A program made the translations under genes and the position numbers. A stretch of DNA of 64,000 bases from Trametopsis cervina (lineage: Eukaryota > Basidiomycota > Agaricomycetes > Polyporales > Irpicaceae): assembly GCA_022385755.1 (NCBI GenBank), contig MU278349.1, positions 868,001 through 932,000 of the forward strand. The letters run 5' to 3'. Of the stretch, positions 59,266 to 64,000 are shown in pieces. The notes under the pieces are model-generated. The model did no database searches. It was not told the origin of the DNA and saw nothing but the letters and a program-made list of their open reading frames with translations. Positions within the stretch are counted from its first letter, which is position 1, and each line of letters starts with the position of its first letter.

Positions 59266-61714
59266 ATGCTACAAAACAGCGTCTGGGCCTGCGCGGTCCT
59301 CGGTCTACCCCTCCTTGCCAGGTGCGCGCCCGCGCCCGACCGGCTCGGAGACACGGACGGTCGTAATCATGGTCAACAATTCGACATGGAGAGGAGACAG
59401 ATCGTGGACGGGCTTGATATCAATGATCTGCTGAGCGGCCTTCCGCTGTCGTTCGCCGAGGCGGCCGTCACGCAGACTGTCGTGCAGACTGTACTGGAAA
59501 CGAGGACGGCGACGAGCTATACGACTGTGGTGACCACTTCTTCCTCTTCTTCTGGTGCTGCTGGGACTTCTGCTGGGACTGTTTCTACGACTCTGGAATC
59601 TGGTCCTTCAAGTTCTGTTCCCCCTGCTGTTACTTCGTCTCCTGCTCAGACGACGGATCCGCCTGATCCTGGTCCCTCCGACGCTGCTTTCGCATCTGGT
59701 GCATCTTCAGCGTCCTCTGCATCAACCGTTCCGACAAGCTCTGCACTGGCGACTTACTCATCTGCTGTGGTCTCGAGTGTGGTCCAGCCTGCATCATCTG
59801 CTCCAGGATCTACTACTGTCACCTTCATCGCTTCCTCTGGTTCGGCATCTGCAACCCCGTCGTCTGCAACACCTATGTCTCAGTCAGCTATACCGTCGCC
59901 CTCTTCTGCGCCTGCATCTTCCCCGGTCTCATCATCTGTGCCCGTGTCGCCTTCAACACTGAGCGCCAGCAACACCCCTCCAAGCCCGTCTCCCTCCGGC
60001 TCGGCTTCGGCCAACCCGCCGATATTCACGAAAGGCCCCTCAACAGGGAACGTCGCGAAGCCCGCGCCAGCTCCAGTACGCGTCAAAAAGCCTCTCGTAA
60101 TGGCGTATTACCCAGACTGGGTCGCGAGCTCGTTCCCGCCGGAGAAGGTCGACTTCACGCGCTTCGACTGGGTCGATTTTGCGTTCGCTGTGCCGACGCA
60201 GACGTTTGGGCTCGGTTGGGACGGAGACGCTGATACCCCGGATTTGTTGCGCCGCCTCGTGAGTGCGGCGCATCAGAGTGGGAAGTATGTGAAATTGAGT
60301 ATTGGTGGCTGGACGGGGAGCAAGTTAGTTCTCAATTTCTTAGGCTTTTCGGTCAGTTGCTTGCAATGCGTGCTAACTCGAGATCTGTGCAGGTATTTCT
60401 CACCTGCTGTGTCGACACCGCAAAATAGGCAGACGTTCGTGAATAACATCTTGGCAGCATACAATCAGTTTGGTTTGGACGGTATTGACATAGATTGGGA
60501 ATTCCCCGCACAAGACGGTGACAAAGGCAACATCGAGAATCCGAACGATACCGCAAATTATCTGGCGTTTCTGCAGCTCCTGCGCCAGACCCTACCGTCA
60601 GCGGCCAAGATTTCTGCAGCGACGATGACGGTGCCGTGGGCCGACCCTCATGGGAACCCACTCAAAGACGTCTCTGCATTCGGAAAGGTGCTCGACTGGA
60701 TCTTGCTAATGAATTACGACACATGGGGCTGTAAGTATGCCGCAATTCATGCCTGAAACGAAACTTACACATTCTCCGTTCTCCGTAGCTTCTAGCGTGC
60801 CGGGCCCAAACGCGCCTCTCAGCAACGCATGCCACAACTCGACACAGAGCAGCGCCAGCGCCGTTGCAGGCGTCATGTCCTGGACCTCCGCAGGCTTCCC
60901 AGTCAACAAGATCGTCATGGGCCTCCCATCGTACGGATACATCTCGCGTTCGGGATCAACGAGCCTCATGACGCGCTCGGTAGTGCACGCATCGCGAAGA
61001 CAGCGGCGCGCACCGCACGTCCCCATGCATGTCGATCCGGCGAGTCAGGAGGCGCAGGTGACGACTATGGGCGAGGAGGAAGACCCGCTCGCGGAAACTG
61101 AAGGCGCGAAATCGGGATCATCTCCGCCGGCCGCGTTTATGGTGCATAATGAAGACGGCGGAACGGAAGACGGTCAAGTTCAGTTCCGGGATTTGGTGGA
61201 CCAGAAGGCGCTGTCGTATATTTCCGCTTGGTCGAGTGCGACGCGTGTCGCTGTTGCTGGTACCGCTCAAGACGGCGAGAAGACCGATGGGCCGAACAAC
61301 TCAAAAGATGCTGGCGATGGAGGCGACACCGGTCAAAGTGATAATTCTGGCGATGCAGGCAACGCCGACAACGCCGGTAACTCTGATGCTGGCAGTACGG
61401 ACCCTCCATCTGACGGCACAAGCAACGATTCGCAAGTTGGGATGTCAAGCATCGCGTTTGCAGGTCAACAGATCGACAACGTCTTCAATGGTCAAAACGG
61501 TTTCGTGCGAGAATGGGACGCTTGTTCAAGCACCCCATATATGCACTCTGCGGCAGCCAAACAGGTGATTACCTACGACGACCCGCAATCACTCGAGATG
61601 AAAGCTGTGTTCGTGAGGGCTGCTGGCCTGCTCGGAGCGAACATGTTCGATGTTCACGGTGATACAGACCAGTGGGACCTTACGGATGGGATCAGGCGTG
61701 GCTTAGGGTTGTAA
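59266..61714 (+). CDS. Secreted GH18 chitinase with Ser/Thr-rich linker
   Basis: Three exons (59266-60323, 60393-60730, 60789-61714) give 773 aa. It hydrolyses beta-1,4 bonds in chitin through the GH18 substrate-assisted mechanism. Start chosen at MLQNSVWACAVLGLPLLARC, a clear signal peptide; in-frame residues upstream look like leader. A Ser/Thr/Ala/Pro-rich linker of about 200 residues, likely O-glycosylated, leads to the catalytic domain from about residue 276 (VMAYYPDWVASSFPPE). The DxxDxDxE signature is DGIDIDWE, with Asp382, Asp385, Asp387 and acid Glu389; KLSIGGWTGS and LLMNYDTWG are also present. Late in the domain a low-complexity Asp/Gly/Asn/Ser insertion (about 61265-61435) interrupts the usual order before the C-terminal motif MFDVHGDTDQWDL. 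Likely roles are cell-wall remodelling, autolysis or mycoparasitism. Confidence 0.93.
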
Positions 61715-62176
61715 CTTTATGGGGATGCTTTGTGCTTCATATCATCGCTCTCATTGCTTAGGACATCACGCTATAATCTTTTTGCAGAGTATGTTTTTGA
61801 GATGAAGTCTAAACAGAAGCTAATGAACGGAACAGATACTGGTATCTAGCATACAATAATATACGATGGTCACTATCTATTGTCCGTAGTCCTTCTCTAT
61901 ATCGCCCTCAAACCGTACAAGTGGATCCTCCCTTCCTGCTTGAACAATGGCCCGCGAGGAGCCATGTTTCGTGTCACCCAGTGGGTGTTTTATTGCCGAC
62001 TCGTAAGAGATTTACGGCGTAGGGTGTCTCTGCCTGCCTTCACGTGGAGGGCTTATGGCGCGTAGGGGGTGCAAACCGCTACTGAGTGGTTGAGAACACC
62101 CGATTATTCGTGGTATGCAGTGAAGCACACCAGAGCAGCAGTCGCTTGAAGCGAAGTGTTGAGCCTCTGTTGTCCA

Positions 62177-62389
62177 TTACATTCCGCTGAAGAGCCTCTT
62201 CAAGCTCGCGGTGATTGACGTCTTCCTCTCCGATCGTTGTCCATTGTAAGGACGAAGGATGTTTCCAAACTCCTCGTATGTCGCATGGGTGTTGCGAGGA
62301 GAATGGGAGGCGGCCAGCATGCTGAAACCGTTGGAGGGAGAGGAGGTCGGGAAGAGGACGTATGTGGATGCTGTAACAGAGTAAGACAT
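62177..62389 (-). CDS. Possible 70-aa small protein (doubtful)
   Basis: Open frame with a Ser/Thr-rich N-terminus and a basic C-terminal helix (KTSITASLKRLFSGM). The only supports are the C/T-rich upstream sequence and a TATA-like element about 250 bp upstream (near 62650). No family recognised. Confidence 0.25.
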   Translation of the reverse strand: MSYSVTASTYVLFPTSSPSNGFSMLAASHSPRNTHATYEEFGNILRPYNGQRSERKTSITASLKRLFSGM

Positions 62390-63830
62390 CGTGTCCAGAC
62401 GTAGTATGTCTTAAAGAGTGAGGAAGGAGGCTATTGTTTGGGGGAGAGCTGTGAGTAGCGTTGCGAGTGCTGCTGGGGAACTTCCCTCTGTCAATCCTGG
62501 CACCTTAAGTAGGGGTCGGAACGGGGTCTATTGCGACGCGGAATTGACAGCGGGAGAAGCAACAATCGACGGGATGGCAACGAGACTGGTTGCGCAGACG
62601 AGGACCCACAGATTTCCAAGGAAGGCAGACAGAGGAGGGCGCATGTTTATACCAGAGGAGAGCCATTGTAGAGCCAGAGGATGAGGGACAGTGTACAACG
62701 CGGACGGTCAGGAAATTCCCGCGTGTCGCAGTCACTGTCCACTGATCGTGACTTGTCGCGACGCGTTGTGTTGGTGTGTTTGGCTCAAGCATCACCAAAA
62801 CAAGTACAAATCAAGCCTCAAGCCCAAATTTTGCTCAAGCACATTTTAGATTCATCGCTCACGCTCACTGTCTCTCACAATGTCTCCATCCACAACATAA
62901 CGCGACACATAGGATGTAGCTCGGACGGGCGATGGTAATAGGTGAGGATCTTTTTCATGCTACACATCTATGATGTCAAAATCATTTTCCCAAACATCCG
63001 AACGCTCTGCGTTCTGAGTGACAATCTTTGACTCTACAACGGTATCTGAGTCTATCGATAGCAGCGGCTTTTTACCACTTCGTACTGACTTCAACCTCCT
63101 TTCAGGTCATTACACATTGTGACCTTGCATCCACGACAAAGTGGATGCGAGTTGCCCTCTGTAGCACCAGCTCATCCCGCGGAGAAGGATAGGGTATACG
63201 TATTGGCACGTTGGGACTATCAGCCGAGCATTGGCCGTCATGGTGGGGTGAGTACATTTCTCTTTTAATGGCCATGTCGCACATGTCCTGGCTGTGATGA
63301 CACTTTATTCACACTGTACGAGTGCATACACAACACGTGCATGCAGTATGAGTATACCCTACTACAACGGTATCTGAGCCTCCGCTATGTGACACATGCT
63401 CTGCGAACTTTTGCTGATCTCTTTGCGTCTTCTTAGGTCATGGGTGGTGATGTTCTCACGCATAGAACATCGGAAGTCTTCTTGTCCTTGCGGTGTGGCT
63501 CGCTCACGAGACGTCGCTCCAATGACTCAGCTAGTCTATGCACCTGAGTAAGTACTTTATTACGACCACAATGTAAATTAGTATCATACCCACATCCCAG
63601 TTGAGAGCAATATATTGGTTCGCATTTTACCCTGGAAGACACCAGATTCTTAGTCCGGCTTTAAAATGTGTACATGATTACAAGTGAGCAGCCTTTGACA
63701 CGTCCTGTCTAGCGGTTGCATCAGCATCTCGTCTAAATGCCGATGTGTACGCAATGTGCGTTCATGCGCATTCCTCAATCATCGCAGTAATTGCAGTGCT
63801 CCCATGATTCTCGTCGCGAAGTCTGCAATG

Positions 63831-63837
63831 TATATAA
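63831..63837 (+). promoter_or_regulatory. TATA box of the gene at the window's end
   Basis: TATATAA lies 61 bp before the ATG at 63898, with a C/T-rich leader between. Confidence 0.75.
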
Positions 63838-63897
63838 TCGGACCTGTAGCTCCCAGCTTTTCACCACCCGACCTTTCTGCCATCTAGCTCCGGCCCT

Positions 63898-64000
63898 ATG
63901 ATGTTTTTGGCCGCTACTCTCGTCTTGATATGTGCTTCGTACGCGTTGGCTGCGCCTGCCGCGACATGGACCTCGGAACCATTCAATCCAGGATCCATCC
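63898..64000 (+). CDS. N-terminus of a secreted protein, possibly glutaminase A-like (cut by window end)
   Basis: Thirty-four codons are visible. The first ~19 (MMFLAATLVLICASYALA) form a signal peptide with an Ala-x-Ala-type cleavage region. The mature start, WTSEPFNPGSI, resembles the opening of secreted fungal glutaminase A-family proteins (DUF4965/DUF5127/DUF1793), but this is too short to be sure. A TATA box sits 61 bp upstream. Confidence 0.6.
   Translation, partial: MMFLAATLVLICASYALAAPAATWTSEPFNPGSI

Larger units (their letters stand above)
61715..63897. other. Intergenic, with two doubtful small minus-strand frames
   Basis: A 38-codon frame at 62644-62528 (minus) begins MRPPLSAFLGNLWVLVCATS, which looks like a signal peptide, behind a TATAAA-like box. 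A 70-codon frame at 62389-62177 (minus) begins MSYSVTASTYVLFP and ends in a basic helix. They might be exons of one small secreted protein or chance frames; I could not join them in phase. The rest (62940-63830) shows nothing clear. Confidence 0.4.

Overview
The window looks like nuclear DNA of a filamentous basidiomycete, probably an Agaricomycete and possibly a polypore. The evidence is intron-dense genes with short (about 50-60 nt) GT-AG introns and CTNAY-like branch points, pyrimidine-rich leaders, a moderately high GC content, a DUF6535-type membrane protein, and an intron-containing tRNA-Arg. The species call is inference. Gene models were spliced by eye. Where exon coordinates are given, each junction was checked for phase; SEC7 and SLA1 were traced less completely.

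Layout. Bases 1-578 hold the 3' part of a small heat-shock protein. About 0.6-4.6 kb has no recognisable gene, only a doubtful minus-strand spliced transcript and a pyrimidine-rich plus-strand stretch. From 4.6 to 38.6 kb there is a compact block of conserved genes: RCF2-like respiratory supercomplex factor (-), a coiled-coil tail-anchored protein (-), an FG-nucleoporin with an N-terminal membrane segment (-), cytochrome b5 (+), a TRAPPC2L/Tca17-like TRAPP subunit (+), RTP1/TANGO6 (-), an RBR E3 ubiquitin ligase carrying an extra papain-like N-terminal domain (+), tRNA-Arg(ACG), deoxyhypusine synthase (-), the Arf-GEF SEC7 (+), the endocytic adaptor SLA1 (-), and release factor eRF3/SUP35 (+). 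Several pairs share short divergent promoters: nucleoporin/cytochrome b5, RTP1/RBR, DHS/SEC7 and SLA1/SUP35.

From 38.6 to 47.2 kb the character changes to a duplication-prone accessory segment. It holds a small unknown gene and a truncated tandem copy of its promoter and first exon, a DUF6535 membrane protein bracketed by a pair of about 0.5 kb direct repeats, and an interleaved inverted repeat. From 47.2 to 59.2 kb is a gene-poor stretch rich in short tandem repeats, with one plausible TATA-driven 188-aa Ser/Pro-rich protein. At 59.3-61.7 kb lies a secreted GH18 chitinase. The last 2.2 kb holds little until a new secreted protein (possibly glutaminase A-like) starts at 63.9 kb and runs off the end.

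Functionally, the block is housekeeping: translation (eRF3, eIF5A hypusination), vesicle traffic (SEC7, TRAPP, SLA1), mitochondria (RCF2) and nuclear transport (FG-Nup, RTP1). The best candidate for something new is the 632-aa RBR ligase. Its N-terminal domain has a Cys...Asp-x-His arrangement with an upstream Gln, as in the C76-type deubiquitinase fold, so one polypeptide may combine ubiquitin-removing and ubiquitin-adding modules.
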